From a virus: a stretch of DNA of 63,727 nt. The translations under genes and the position numbers were made by a program. Shown piece after piece: positions 28,912-38,566 of the stretch (positions within the stretch are counted from its first letter, which is position 1; every line of letters starts with the position of its first letter). The notes under the pieces were generated by a model that did no database searches, had not been told where the DNA came from, and saw nothing but the letters and a program-made list of their open reading frames with translations. The stretch covers positions 1 to 63,727 of the IMG/VR virus record IMGVR_UViG_3300033153_006754; one strand, written 5' to 3'.

Positions 28912-29724
28912 CTAGAGGAGGGCGATGTTGATCCTCACGTATTGCGTGGCCTTGTTCACTGCCTGGTTCACGATGTACGCGTCCAGGTGACGGGGTACCC
29001 CGTCGTTTTCCATTCCGGTCAGCCCGAGACCGCGCACCGGGCGCTGGAGATGGGCTGCCGACCTCGAGTTTGACCCCGAGGGGATGGTGTCTTTGTACAG
29101 GATTCGACCGCAGATCAGTTCCACAGAGTCAGAGCCGTTCGTCCACTTGTCCGGAACGCCTAACTCTACCCCATCCGCCGCCGGCTTGACCAGGTTGCCA
29201 GCCTCAAAAGACTGACTCAGGTTGTCGCCGATGAGCGGGATCTCGATCTCGTAGTCACAGAGAATCGAGACAAAGGGTTGCAGCTCGTAGTTGACGAGCC
29301 GCTTCTCGATGCTTCCAGTGTACATGTTGTGCCATGCCCACCCGATGGGGTAATTGATGGCGATTTGCGCAGAGGATGATCCAGCGACACTGACCAGTGA
29401 CGGATCCGTCATGTCGGCAGAATCAATGTTAACTGTGTAGTTGACATCGCTAGCCGTGTAGGTCAGGGTTGCTGCTGAAGCACCCGCGCAAGGAACGATC
29501 ACTGGAAGTGATTCGATTGCGGAATCGATCGAGACAATCGTGCCTGCCAAGACCACCCACCACTCATTGTTGAACTTGTCCTCGAGCTTCACAGGTAGCC
29601 AGGACGCGGCCTTGGCTGCCTGATCCAACGCAGGACGGACACCTTGCGAGATCTCGTGGAACCGGTGCAAACCGGTACGATCGTACCCGCGGGCATCCTT
29701 GAGTGTTTTGGTGATATTGGGCAT
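28912..29724 (-). CDS. Capsid-associated protein, possible decoration protein
   Basis: 270 residues. After a helical N-terminal segment, residues about 50-130 are rich in Ser, Thr, Ala and Val with alternating pattern (SAATLTYTASDVNYTVNIDS), suggesting beta sandwich. No membrane segment. Encoded between the protease/scaffold gene and the major capsid gene, where decoration or second capsid proteins are usually found. A small hairpin (ACTGAA, TTGTG, TTCAGT at 28877-28893) lies between it and the capsid gene. Confidence 0.55.
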   Translation of the reverse strand: MPNITKTLKDARGYDRTGLHRFHEISQGVRPALDQAAKAASWLPVKLEDKFNNEWWVVLAGTIVSIDSAIESLPVIVPCAGASAATLTYTASDVNYTVNIDSADMTDPSLVSVAGSSSAQIAINYPIGWAWHNMYTGSIEKRLVNYELQPFVSILCDYEIEIPLIGDNLSQSFEAGNLVKPAADGVELGVPDKWTNGSDSVELICGRILYKDTIPSGSNSRSAAHLQRPVRGLGLTGMENDGVPRHLDAYIVNQAVNKATQYVRINIALL

Positions 29725-29787
29725 CGTTGCCTCCCGTAATTCAAAGGTTGATCTTCAATGTAGCTCCGAGCTACGTTAAAGTGGTAC

Positions 29788-31911
29788 CTACTTCTTTGCG
29801 AAGGTACCCGCCAGACGGTCTTCCAACCGGGATGCCTGGCTTGCCCCGGTGTCCCCACCCTTGTCCTTGTCCTTGTCCTTGTCTTTGTCCTTGTCACCCT
29901 CGTTGTCAGCGCCCACGCCTGTCGGATCGTCCGTTTGTTTGCCATCACGGAGATCCTTCGTGGCGGGAGACAGTTCCCCCTGCAGGTCCTTGACCGAATC
30001 CCGAAGGGAACCCGTGCTTCGGAGAGCCAGCTTGTCCAGGTACTCCTGGCCTGCTGCCTTATCCTTTAGCACGAGCACGTCGGCCTTCTTCAGCTCGGTG
30101 CGGAGATCGTAGATCTTCTGGGCGAACATCTTGTGAAGTTCGACCCGAATGTCCTTGTTCTCCCCAACCATATCGCTGTTCCGGCGGTTGAGATCCTCGA
30201 TCCTCGACTTGGCATGTACCAGCTGGTCTTCCATGCGCTTCGCCTTCTGTTCAGGCTTCTCATCCTTCGGCGGTTCCTGGTCAAGGATGGTATCATCCTT
30301 GTTGGAACCTGCGTCCGGAGGGGTAACCTTGTCCCAGACGGAGATCAGCTTGGAGTATTCCAACTCGTCATCGCCAATTGTGACGCCTAGCACTGATGCT
30401 TTGCGACGCACGTTTGCAAGAATACGAGCCTTCTGAGTGTCGGTGAAGTTTGTGTCCTGCGGAAGCCTTGACAACGCGTTCCTCACATGAGCTGCATCGT
30501 GAACCGGGAAGGACCTGTTGGGGCCACAGAACGCGCTCTCAGGGAGACGATTTCTCGAATCCGTAGTGAGTTTGCCGTCCTCGGCAATGAGACCCGCGAT
30601 GGCGCCTTGGGCTTCACCCATGGCGTCCTCGAAGACGAGATCGTAAACGTTCCCGTCCCAGTCGGACCAGTCATTGCATTTGGCCTCGTCCAGACCTGCC
30701 GCAGCCTTCACGATTCCCACCCACTTTGTAGAGGGACCGTTTGTACCTGGCATATCCGAGCCTCCTATATCCACCATTTGGAGAGAGCTTGCGCACTCCG
30801 AGATACGCTGCTCGAGAGACTGTTGGTCAGCACAGCGGACCAGTCCCCGCTTAGCGATACTCATAGCTACCTCAGCAGCAAGAGCGTCGGTAATCGGGAT
30901 GGTTCCATTGGGACCAACACGAAATCGTGCCTGGTGAAGATCGGTCTCCCGGTCGGAGGTCCTGAAGATTTCGATCCTGTCCAGAGCCTGTTGCGGGGCC
31001 TCGTCCACAAGTCTCCCACCATCGGCGAGGGACGTGAGGATTCTAGCCTCGGCCCACATGCTCTCATCCCAGAGAGATGCAGGGTCTTTATGAGAACCTG
31101 GTTCGAGCAAGAGTTCAATGACACCATCGCGACTGTCGATTAGACAGATACCGCTGAGGGCGCCGATTGCGACCTCTCCACTCTGAAACAAGTCCTTCAT
31201 TTCTTGAGAGTCGAGGAACTCCGCGTGCAGCACCGTAGAGTAAGGCTGCGCTGGAGTGTTCACTCGTGCAAGGTGATCATAGTACAACATGCCAGTGACG
31301 AAGTACATGAGCTTCGGATCATCGCTGTCACCGAACTTGTATACCTGACCTGGTGAGTGGTCACACCGACCCTTCTTGGCTGCCCAGTCCGAGCCGCAGC
31401 ACGAACAGAACAGGTGGTTCGTATCCATTCCGGACGACACAGTGAGGAACCTCTCCCCGAGGATGGCCTCAGCTGCCTTGCCATCGGTGATTGAGGTCTT
31501 CAGCTCAGCAAAGCCGGAGCCCTGATCACGGTAGCCTGGGTTCCTCCAGTCGTTGGGGAGCTTGTCCTCGCCGATCAGGGGAATGTACCTGGCCTCGCGT
31601 ACCCGCCCGACGGTATCCGGTTCCGGAGCCCCGGGCATTCCCGAAGGATGGCTGGCCAGAACAGGCTTGCGGTAAGGCGTGGTCCAGTAGACCATGCTCT
31701 TGCGCATATGGGAGCCCGGGTAGCAGCGCCGGTTGACAATGGTGCCCGAGTGTGTGGCGTCAAAGGTAACCATGAGGGAGGAGTTGCTGGACTTGCGGTT
31801 GATCCTGTCCATCAGAGTGCCCAGCCTGAACGTGGCCTCGCGACCATCAGCCAGACGGGAAGCCTGAATGTTGAATGGGTCAACAGCAACAATGTCTTGG
31901 AGTGTTATCAT
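29788..31911 (-). CDS. Prohead protease and scaffold-like protein
   Basis: 707 residues. The N-terminal 330 residues, with FDATHSGTIVNRRCYPGSHM, PVLASHP, and a CSCCGSDWAAKKGRCDH cluster (about 165-180), resemble the large N-terminal regions of maturation-protease proteins in some myophages. The middle has LPESAFCGPNRSFPVHDAAHVRNALSRL, a motif common in phage capsid-region proteins. The C-terminus is a long charged coiled coil (EQKAKRMEDQLVHAKSRIEDL) ending in Asp-Lys repeats, typical of scaffolds. Catalytic residues could not be assigned with confidence. Place before the capsid gene agrees. Confidence 0.6.
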   Translation of the reverse strand: MITLQDIVAVDPFNIQASRLADGREATFRLGTLMDRINRKSSNSSLMVTFDATHSGTIVNRRCYPGSHMRKSMVYWTTPYRKPVLASHPSGMPGAPEPDTVGRVREARYIPLIGEDKLPNDWRNPGYRDQGSGFAELKTSITDGKAAEAILGERFLTVSSGMDTNHLFCSCCGSDWAAKKGRCDHSPGQVYKFGDSDDPKLMYFVTGMLYYDHLARVNTPAQPYSTVLHAEFLDSQEMKDLFQSGEVAIGALSGICLIDSRDGVIELLLEPGSHKDPASLWDESMWAEARILTSLADGGRLVDEAPQQALDRIEIFRTSDRETDLHQARFRVGPNGTIPITDALAAEVAMSIAKRGLVRCADQQSLEQRISECASSLQMVDIGGSDMPGTNGPSTKWVGIVKAAAGLDEAKCNDWSDWDGNVYDLVFEDAMGEAQGAIAGLIAEDGKLTTDSRNRLPESAFCGPNRSFPVHDAAHVRNALSRLPQDTNFTDTQKARILANVRRKASVLGVTIGDDELEYSKLISVWDKVTPPDAGSNKDDTILDQEPPKDEKPEQKAKRMEDQLVHAKSRIEDLNRRNSDMVGENKDIRVELHKMFAQKIYDLRTELKKADVLVLKDKAAGQEYLDKLALRSTGSLRDSVKDLQGELSPATKDLRDGKQTDDPTGVGADNEGDKDKDKDKDKDKGGDTGASQASRLEDRLAGTFAKK
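29860..29895 (-). repeat. Hexanucleotide GACAAG repeat coding for Asp-Lys
   Basis: Six near-perfect copies of GACAAG (one copy with AAA in place of AAG) encode an alternating Asp-Lys run near the C-terminus of the scaffold-like protein. Such zwitterionic repeats form extended or single-helix linkers. The repeat could change length by slippage in steps of two residues without breaking the frame. Confidence 0.85.
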
Positions 31912-32204
31912 CCGATTCGAACTACTCCACTCCCGAGGAAGGTTCCCAGCACACCTGCGATCCCTTTTTGCCTGCCCGCTGCGAAGCCTTTGAGCGCCGG
32001 ATTCGGAACTGCGGCTGCACCTGTGCTCGGGTTACCGAGGAACAGGTTCTCGGGCATTGGGGTCCCACGTCGCATGCCAGTTGGATTCCGATCTTTGGTC
32101 TGACTATGCAGATCCTTCTCGACAGCTGATAGATAGTTGCCTACCGCATCAACTCTCGGATCGTAAATCACTCCTGCGTTACTGGGGCTGATAGCTACAG
32201 CCAT
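31908..32204 (-). CDS. Small protein before the protease/scaffold gene
   Basis: 98 residues, overlapping the next gene by four bases (ATGA type). Sequence is neutral with no membrane segment; contains RGTPMPENLFLGNPSTGAAA and a glycine-rich end. Not recognised. It is the first gene behind a candidate promoter (32228-32257), so it may be the leader gene of the capsid sub-operon. Start supported by GGAGGTTCACC before the ATG. Confidence 0.6.
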   Translation of the reverse strand: MAVAISPSNAGVIYDPRVDAVGNYLSAVEKDLHSQTKDRNPTGMRRGTPMPENLFLGNPSTGAAAVPNPALKGFAAGRQKGIAGVLGTFLGSGVVRIG

Positions 32205-32227
32205 GGTGAACCTCCAACAAGAGTTTT

Positions 32228-32257
32228 ACTGGGATCCAGGACCAGCTGTCAAGATAA
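32228..32257 (-). promoter_or_regulatory. Candidate promoter for the capsid sub-operon
   Basis: On the minus strand TTGACA, an 18-base spacer and TAAAAC precede the 98-residue gene, with the ribosome binding site GGAGG a little further on. The -35 is perfect; the -10 matches TATAAT in four of six bases. Its location behind the portal gene and before the capsid genes is sensible. It lies in a rare intergenic gap of this module. Confidence 0.5.
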
Positions 32258-32281
32258 AATTTATCTCAGCTGGAAACTTAT
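32249..32281 (-). promoter_or_regulatory. Large inverted repeat between portal and capsid genes
   Basis: An outer pair CCAGCTG/CAGCTGG encloses an inner perfect palindrome of AGATAAA and TTTATCT. The AT-rich centre within GC-rich arms is unusual here. It overlaps the end of the portal gene and the -35 box of the candidate promoter, so it could be an operator or a terminator for portal transcription. No long T-run follows on the minus strand. Confidence 0.5.
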
Positions 32282-34323
32282 CTCGAGTCAGCTACTTCTA
32301 GCTGAGTCATACACTTGTCATGGTAGAACAAATCCCCGGGTTTGAAACGCTTTATTTTGAACGGCCCGTTGCCTTTGCAGTCTTCGCATGCCACATCACC
32401 TAGTCCCCACTGTACGTGCTTGTACTTGGCAACCTGAGCCATCCTTGCGTAAGCATAGTTCTCAGCCAAGAAGGCCAGCTGGTTGAATGCACTGGTAACA
32501 TGCATGGTGTACAGATCAGCCACGGCAGCTCGATCCTCGATCGTTGTGGACCGCTCAAGTTTCTTCCTGAAATCTTCACGAAGATATTTGAGTCTTGGCA
32601 TCATGAAGTCATCAACGAACCCATCCTGTATGTTGGTGCCAACATAAAGTCTGGTACCAATCTCGTTGTTGAGGCGCTGACATCCTTCAGCCATCCAGCT
32701 GTAGATGTGCTTCTCAGCATATGAATCTACGACGTCCATGAAGTTGTCCAGGCCACCTAGTGAAGACAGTATGGGTGACCGGTGGTCAGCTATGCAGTCC
32801 TGCAGAGCTGCTATGGCCGCCATGTTGGCTGCTACTGTCGGTTTCGAAGTAGACTTCTTGCTCTTGTTCTCCGGCTGCTCCCTGTTGGCTGTGGCCTTGA
32901 CACCACCAATGCCTTCCTTGTTGTCAGCCTGGACCTCTGCCAGCTTCTTCTCGAGGATCTCAAAGTGCATCCTCTTCCTCTGCTCATCAGTGACAGGGTC
33001 TCTGCTGATCTCGATCCTTGCCTCGTCCTCGTCAAGCAGCCCACCCTGGTACAGTGCCAGGGAATGGTTCTCGTGTGCCCGCCGCTCCTCCTGATCAATG
33101 GTCTGGAACACCAGGTACACCCTGTTCTCCGGAATAGGCAGCTCACCCATCTCGAGCACCAGCTCGTCAAGGATGAAGTAGGTGAAGTACCAGCTGAAGA
33201 ACTCCTGGAATCTGGTGCACCTGTCAGACAGGCCCTTGGACATGGTCTGTGCTGTGGCCCTGTTGGCTGTTTCACCACGGCCGATATCGATACCGGACAG
33301 GTTCAGACCTGACAGCACGCGTGCCTCATAGTACTGTACATATGGCTCTGCATTAACTGCCTTGTTCTTGGTGCCCAGCACGACGATCTCATGCCTGTAT
33401 GGAGTTACAAGCCCACCCTCAAAGGGCATGTTGGCAATCTCGGCTCGAACGTCGTTCACCTCAGAGTGACCGTCATCATATTCCCTGGCATCCTCAGTCT
33501 CTGTGCCCACCTTGTAGTGGAAGAACGGGAATGCATGCTTGTGCACCAGCACCTCAACGAGCTCCTCGATCCTTCTTAGGGCGAGGATGTCATCGAGAAC
33601 TGGTATCGGGAATGGTGTACCAAAGATGTGACCCTTCTTCTTCCGGAAGGGCATGTGCACTACGTTGTAGGGCTTGAACTTCTTGAACACCCTGCCACCA
33701 GTGACCTGATGCCAGTTGGTGATCTCCCGGACGCCACGCTTGCTGGTTCGGATGAACGGCTTCATACCAGCAGAGTTCGGGGAGAAGATACCAGTGATTG
33801 GCGCCAGGTTCCGGCCGAACCGGCTGCGATAGGTCTCCTCGCCCTCTTTGCGGGCAAGAACGTAGAACACATTGGAGGACTCAACGAGGTCCTCAATGCC
33901 GGCTTCAATGATGCGCTCCAGGGGCTCGTTCTGGCTCCACGAGATCTCATGGAGGCGCTTCATCACGTATGAGCGGGTAGCTGGATTCTGGCCCTTGAAT
34001 CCCCACTTACCCTTGAGGATTAGCTCCTCATGCTTGTCAAACGCAAGCCTCATGTAGGATTCCGTGTCCATCGCCTTGAAGATCTCTGCCAGGTTGTATT
34101 CTGGCTCGGCGAACCCTGCACGGAATTGCTTGCTCTCGTAGGACAGGATGACGGGCTTCTGCTTCGTCTTTGGAAGCTTGGCGCCCTGGGTGTTGACTCC
34201 AGGTGCGACCCCTACCTGAATATCGTGTATTGTCGTCAATACAGGTTCAGGTCTGGATCCACCAAAGAGTCGCTTCCATCCTCTACGGATTAGGCCTGGA
34301 GCTACCGATGGTGCTACTGGCAT
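32278..34323 (-). CDS. Portal protein
   Basis: 681 residues. Portal-like features: EPEYNLAEIFKAMDTESYMRLAFDKHEELILKGKW at the N-terminal wing, FRKKKGHIFGTPFPIPVLDDILALRRIEELVEVLVHK in the core, and a long helical C-terminal part. The last 40 residues carry ACEDCKGNGPF and HDKC, a possible zinc site seen at the ends of some phage portals. Forms the dodecameric DNA gateway at one capsid vertex. It lies two genes from the large terminase, the common order. Overlaps its upstream neighbour by 41 bases. Confidence 0.85.
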   Translation of the reverse strand: MPVAPSVAPGLIRRGWKRLFGGSRPEPVLTTIHDIQVGVAPGVNTQGAKLPKTKQKPVILSYESKQFRAGFAEPEYNLAEIFKAMDTESYMRLAFDKHEELILKGKWGFKGQNPATRSYVMKRLHEISWSQNEPLERIIEAGIEDLVESSNVFYVLARKEGEETYRSRFGRNLAPITGIFSPNSAGMKPFIRTSKRGVREITNWHQVTGGRVFKKFKPYNVVHMPFRKKKGHIFGTPFPIPVLDDILALRRIEELVEVLVHKHAFPFFHYKVGTETEDAREYDDGHSEVNDVRAEIANMPFEGGLVTPYRHEIVVLGTKNKAVNAEPYVQYYEARVLSGLNLSGIDIGRGETANRATAQTMSKGLSDRCTRFQEFFSWYFTYFILDELVLEMGELPIPENRVYLVFQTIDQEERRAHENHSLALYQGGLLDEDEARIEISRDPVTDEQRKRMHFEILEKKLAEVQADNKEGIGGVKATANREQPENKSKKSTSKPTVAANMAAIAALQDCIADHRSPILSSLGGLDNFMDVVDSYAEKHIYSWMAEGCQRLNNEIGTRLYVGTNIQDGFVDDFMMPRLKYLREDFRKKLERSTTIEDRAAVADLYTMHVTSAFNQLAFLAENYAYARMAQVAKYKHVQWGLGDVACEDCKGNGPFKIKRFKPGDLFYHDKCMTQLEVADSR

Positions 34324-36175
34324 TTCTCAGGTCCCTACTCAGCTGGATGCTTAATCCCATTGCCTTCAGGATCTGCTGAGGACTAGCGTTGCGACGCAGA
34401 CAGTCCTCCATGCGGAACCGTTTCGAACCGTCAACCCCTGGGCCTTCACTAGGCTGGATCGGTAGACCCAACGACGTCGTGAACTCCTCGAGTTTGAACG
34501 TCTCCCACGGATCATCGCCAACCGGCAGCTTAACCGGTGTGGGCAACCCTTGTGAGACTCGGTTCACAAAGTCCTCTACCTCCTCCGGGTTGGGCATGTT
34601 ATCCCCTTCCCGTGCGCAGAGGTTACCGCGCTCAATGGCCTCAAGGATCTGATTCAGTACGTCGAGGATTACACGACACTGTTTCGAATCCCCAAGAAGC
34701 CGGAGCGATAGATTTCCTTTGTAACCCTTGACCTCAATTCGATTCCAGACTTTCTGGATGAGTTCCTTGAGCTTCTTCTGCAGCCGCAGCAACCCGTCAA
34801 GTGCATACTCGATCATCTGGTCAACGGGCGCGCAGGCCATAACTATATCGTAGAGCTCTGGGTCAGGCCACTGAGATTTGTCGACCATCGCCAGAGCGTC
34901 GTTCTTGTACTTGGTGAAGAACCGATCAACCTGGTGCATGATCGGCTCCAGGATACTCTCAGCCATAAAGCTATGCACCCGGTTCTGCATACCGCTCATA
35001 GCTGAGCCAAGGTCGACGCTGAAACCTCTTGCTCCAGACGTCAGGCTGAATTTCAGCAGCTTGAGCTGCTGTGTCGGCAAGGCGCCAACGAATAATACCA
35101 GACAGCATAGCAGGTCAGCTGTGAGTTTGGAACTAAGAATCGAAGCCAACCTGTCGACTCTCTGGTTGACAGCGTGGGCTTTGTACACCATAGACCTGTA
35201 GATGTCCTTGCTCATTGAGAAGGCAGCCTGCTCAACCTCCTCGACCTTGCGGCCGTAGTGGTCGAACTCAGCTATGGACTGTTTCACGTCAGCCTTGTCA
35301 CCCTCGAGGATATCGTAGGACTGCCAACCTTCATACCCGGGCTCTGTGTTGTTGGTCATGAAGTCCTGGGAATAGCGCACAATAGCGTCCCAGTAGTATG
35401 GACGATTGATGTTCTGGTACCTGCTGATCAGGTCATCACCACCCTGCTCCTCAGCTAGTGCAATAGCATCATCAGCAGTAAGATCACTGAGACCAGGATC
35501 GGAGGCTATGGTCTCCTTGAGGAGATCCTTGACCTCCTCCTTGTTCTCGGCGATCTGTAGCAGCAAGGCAGCCAGGCCAATTATGTACTGAATCCTGGAC
35601 GGCGCCTGCTCAGTCCCGGGGTAGATCTTCGGCGCGGCTACCTTGGCCATGTCTGTAGACGAGTGAGGGCTGGAGATCTTGTTGGCTACATACAGCAGCA
35701 TGAACTGGCCAGCTATCATGGCCAGTTCTTTGGGATCAATATCATCGCCGAGAATGAACTGCTGCTCGTTCAGCAGCCGGCCGTCCAGCTCGGCATTGCC
35801 GGAGGTGATGTTGACCACCACATCAAGGTTAATGTTGGACCTGCGGTAGCCATACTCCAGGGCCTGTATGTACTCATCAAAGAAGATGTGCGTGCTGGGA
35901 CGGTCAGGGAATAGAGTCCGGAGTGCCTGCTTTACCTCATACGCCTTCTCGTGTACGGGGATGCTGTCCTTGGCTGTCTCCTTGATCTCATCCTGGAGCT
36001 TCTCAATCTTGCCAGCTACTCCATTGAGTCGTCGATGCAGATCTGACACCATCTCCGGGAGTATGTTCACAGACGCGCGATCTACAGGCTCCTTGCCAAT
36101 GGGAGCTGTGATAGTACGCTCACGCTTGTGCCTGAGGTCCGGTTTGCGTCCGAGGATGTTGCCGTAATCAGTCAC
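34283..36175 (-). CDS. Large protein between terminase and portal, unknown
   Basis: 630 residues, mostly helical and acidic, no membrane segments. Seen: an N-terminal basic stretch, a coiled-coil-like region about 35-75 (LHRRLNGVAGKIEKLQDEIKE), and repeated acidic helical segments (KEEVKDLLKETIASDPGLSDL). Not recognised. Overlaps the terminase gene by eight bases at its start and the portal gene by 41 bases at its end. Likely a virion or packaging protein. Confidence 0.65.
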   Translation of the reverse strand: MTDYGNILGRKPDLRHKRERTITAPIGKEPVDRASVNILPEMVSDLHRRLNGVAGKIEKLQDEIKETAKDSIPVHEKAYEVKQALRTLFPDRPSTHIFFDEYIQALEYGYRRSNINLDVVVNITSGNAELDGRLLNEQQFILGDDIDPKELAMIAGQFMLLYVANKISSPHSSTDMAKVAAPKIYPGTEQAPSRIQYIIGLAALLLQIAENKEEVKDLLKETIASDPGLSDLTADDAIALAEEQGGDDLISRYQNINRPYYWDAIVRYSQDFMTNNTEPGYEGWQSYDILEGDKADVKQSIAEFDHYGRKVEEVEQAAFSMSKDIYRSMVYKAHAVNQRVDRLASILSSKLTADLLCCLVLFVGALPTQQLKLLKFSLTSGARGFSVDLGSAMSGMQNRVHSFMAESILEPIMHQVDRFFTKYKNDALAMVDKSQWPDPELYDIVMACAPVDQMIEYALDGLLRLQKKLKELIQKVWNRIEVKGYKGNLSLRLLGDSKQCRVILDVLNQILEAIERGNLCAREGDNMPNPEEVEDFVNRVSQGLPTPVKLPVGDDPWETFKLEEFTTSLGLPIQPSEGPGVDGSKRFRMEDCLRRNASPQQILKAMGLSIQLSRDLRNASSTIGSSRPNP

Positions 36176-38120
36176 CGTCTTCTGGTATCCTAAAACTTGC
36201 AGCTCGAGAACGATCCCAGGTAGGTCGACTCAAACCAGAGCTTTGACCGGCCCTGTTGAGGTGGCCAATGCGATTGCGCATACCACGGCCGCCGGAGGCC
36301 TGGCGATCGGCCACGTGCATGAACTCTGCGAATGACATTGCATTGCGATTGTGGGTGGAAGTCTGGAACGTACGCGGCAGAGGAGTGAGTCTCTTCTGTT
36401 TGTCCCTGAACTCACGATCTTTGTTCTGAGCTATCAGGTCAGTCTGGCCATCGCCGAAGTATCCTGTGAATGCAATCCTGGTGGACACATTAACCTTGGC
36501 TATGTCAGACAGCTCCATTACCACTGCATAGATGCTCAGCATCCAGGCAATCAGTGTATGCTCCTTCTCGTCAGTGAAGATTGGCTGACCATCGCGGCCA
36601 TACCTGACTACTGAGTAGTCACGCATCTGGCCGACCAGTCCGGTAGAAGTGTCCTCACCACGAGGAAGAATAACCTCATGACTCTCAACCCGGCGGACGC
36701 AGACGTCAACCATGAAGGGCTTGATGGCCTTCTTGACAAAGCCTTTGGTTAGCGGATCCCTGATCAGCTCCTTGCCGCCGAAGTTGACCGCCTTCACCTT
36801 TCTGTGGAGACGTGTCTTCGGATGCTGCATGCCCCACAGCTTGAGCGCTTCAACCTGTGTATCACCGTCACCCTGATCTACGTATATGAACTCCGGGTTC
36901 CATACCTCGTTGAGCTTGGCAATACGCTGGATGGCAGTGTGCTGAGTAAACTCCCCAGCATCTACGACCTCCTTGTACGCCGTGCGGAACTTCTGGGTGG
37001 TGAAGTCGTACCCAGTCAGGATTACGTGTACACCAATACCACGTCGATTCCAGTCAACACCCATGGTGTACATCTCGTTGGAGAATGGTACTGCACCCTT
37101 GAGCGAGTAGTCTTGCAGACACGCCTCAATATGCTTGTGCTGGAACAGACCCACTTCCATTTCGCCGAACTCAGCCATGAACTCATGAGCAAATCCGTTT
37201 GAGGAGTAGGTCTCCCTGTAGAACAGCTCGAGCTCCGGAGTCCAGTACGGTGACACAAACGAGGTGTAATGGAACTCACGGAAGTCGATGCGCTTGTTGG
37301 TGCAGTACTTCCAGTACATTGCGCGGCGCCCTGTAGGCGTCGAGCTGACAACCATCTGTGCGATCGGACCGGAGCCAGTCAAGGACGCCAGAACAGACTC
37401 AAGGGTCTCATCGTCGAGCATGTCAGCTTCATCAATGATCAGCAGGGATGGGGTCTGGCCGCGGTACTTGTCGCCCTTCTGACCGGTCCGGACACCAGCA
37501 GTCATGCCCAGCACAGATGAGTTCCCGTCCGGGTGATAGAACTCAATCTCATGCGGGTTCATCTTGTCCCTGATCTTGAACTCTGTGTCTGACATTGTGT
37601 GGCTGCGCTGGATGTACTTCCGGAGCCTGTGGAAGACCAGGTCTACCTGATCCTGGTATGGGCACAGAATGACAACCCTGAAGTCAGGGTGGGTGGCAAG
37701 GTAGTAGAGGGCAAGAATAGACAGGATTTCAGTCTTGCCGATCTGCCGGCCCATCCGGAAGACCTTCTTCCTTGCTGTGCAGCGCAGTGGCTCGATCTGG
37801 TACCAACGAGGGTCCCAGTCCAGCTCTACCTTTGCCCAGGCGATTGGGTCGTTGAACATCCACCACTGGTTGGTCTCATCCTGATCCAGCTGATCCATGT
37901 GTTCGTTGTTGCGGATCTGGATGTCAGTCGTGAGGAAGCATTTCGGAGAGAACTCCTGGCGGACAACCTCGTCGTAGTAAGTCAGGCATCGATCACAAAC
38001 GACGTCATGCTGATCACCACAAGAGGAATTATTGACCTTCGCACGTAGCTCCTTGTACCTGAGTATGCGCAAGGGACGCAGTTCAGCGGCTAGTTTCTCG
38101 GCTATGGCGCCTTGGTCCAT
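36168..38120 (-). CDS. Terminase large subunit
   Basis: 650 residues. ATPase: Walker A at about 124-130 (GRQIGKT), Walker B at about 226-232 (LLIIDEAD), and coupling motif SSTPTGRR near 259. Nuclease: MGVDWNRRGIG (about 350), YVDQGDGD (about 415) and a C-terminal acidic DEKEH give the RNase-H-like acidic residues. A Cys cluster (CGDQHDVVCDRC, about 34-46) near the N-terminus may bind zinc. Drives DNA packaging through the portal and cuts the concatemer. Confidence 0.95.
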   Translation of the reverse strand: MDQGAIAEKLAAELRPLRILRYKELRAKVNNSSCGDQHDVVCDRCLTYYDEVVRQEFSPKCFLTTDIQIRNNEHMDQLDQDETNQWWMFNDPIAWAKVELDWDPRWYQIEPLRCTARKKVFRMGRQIGKTEILSILALYYLATHPDFRVVILCPYQDQVDLVFHRLRKYIQRSHTMSDTEFKIRDKMNPHEIEFYHPDGNSSVLGMTAGVRTGQKGDKYRGQTPSLLIIDEADMLDDETLESVLASLTGSGPIAQMVVSSTPTGRRAMYWKYCTNKRIDFREFHYTSFVSPYWTPELELFYRETYSSNGFAHEFMAEFGEMEVGLFQHKHIEACLQDYSLKGAVPFSNEMYTMGVDWNRRGIGVHVILTGYDFTTQKFRTAYKEVVDAGEFTQHTAIQRIAKLNEVWNPEFIYVDQGDGDTQVEALKLWGMQHPKTRLHRKVKAVNFGGKELIRDPLTKGFVKKAIKPFMVDVCVRRVESHEVILPRGEDTSTGLVGQMRDYSVVRYGRDGQPIFTDEKEHTLIAWMLSIYAVVMELSDIAKVNVSTRIAFTGYFGDGQTDLIAQNKDREFRDKQKRLTPLPRTFQTSTHNRNAMSFAEFMHVADRQASGGRGMRNRIGHLNRAGQSSGLSRPTWDRSRAASFRIPEDGD

Positions 38121-38125
38121 GGTAC

Positions 38126-38566
38126 CTACGAATGTAAAATACGAGCCTCATTGCCAATTGCGCCCCGAAGCGAATAGGCTGAATTGTGCATGGCCTGTAG
38201 TGAAGATTGCCTCATCGTGTATGCCATGCGGGTGTCGACAACTGGTGAGGCGTAGTCAGGACCAGAGTTCGAACCCAGCTTCTCAATGAACCTCAGAGTC
38301 TTCACAGCTCCATGGGTTATCTCTGCTGGCATTGAGGCTACGCCCCAACCACCATGCCAGGCTGCTTTAGCAGCAAACATGGCTGGTGCCAAGTAGGGCG
38401 CAACAACGGAAGCACCGATCGCTCCCACAGTGGTCATCTTGGAGAACCAGTTGCCCCAAGGGTTCACGTTGCCGCGCATGAACCTGAGCGCGCTACCAGC
38501 ACCGTTGGCATCCAATGGGTGCCGCCCCCAAGCGTCATTTAAAGTTTTACGTGTGTAGTTGGCCAT
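38126..38566 (-). CDS. Small hydrophobic protein upstream of terminase
   Basis: 146 residues. A hydrophobic stretch at about 43-65 (MTTVGAIGASVVAPYLAPAMFAAKAAW) could cross or insert into a membrane. Not recognised. Its start overlaps the stop of the preceding small hydrophobic protein. Three consecutive small Gly/Ala-rich proteins and a giant SNase protein precede the terminase; they share this hydrophobic style and may form an ejected group. Confidence 0.6.
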   Translation of the reverse strand: MANYTRKTLNDAWGRHPLDANGAGSALRFMRGNVNPWGNWFSKMTTVGAIGASVVAPYLAPAMFAAKAAWHGGWGVASMPAEITHGAVKTLRFIEKLGSNSGPDYASPVVDTRMAYTMRQSSLQAMHNSAYSLRGAIGNEARILHS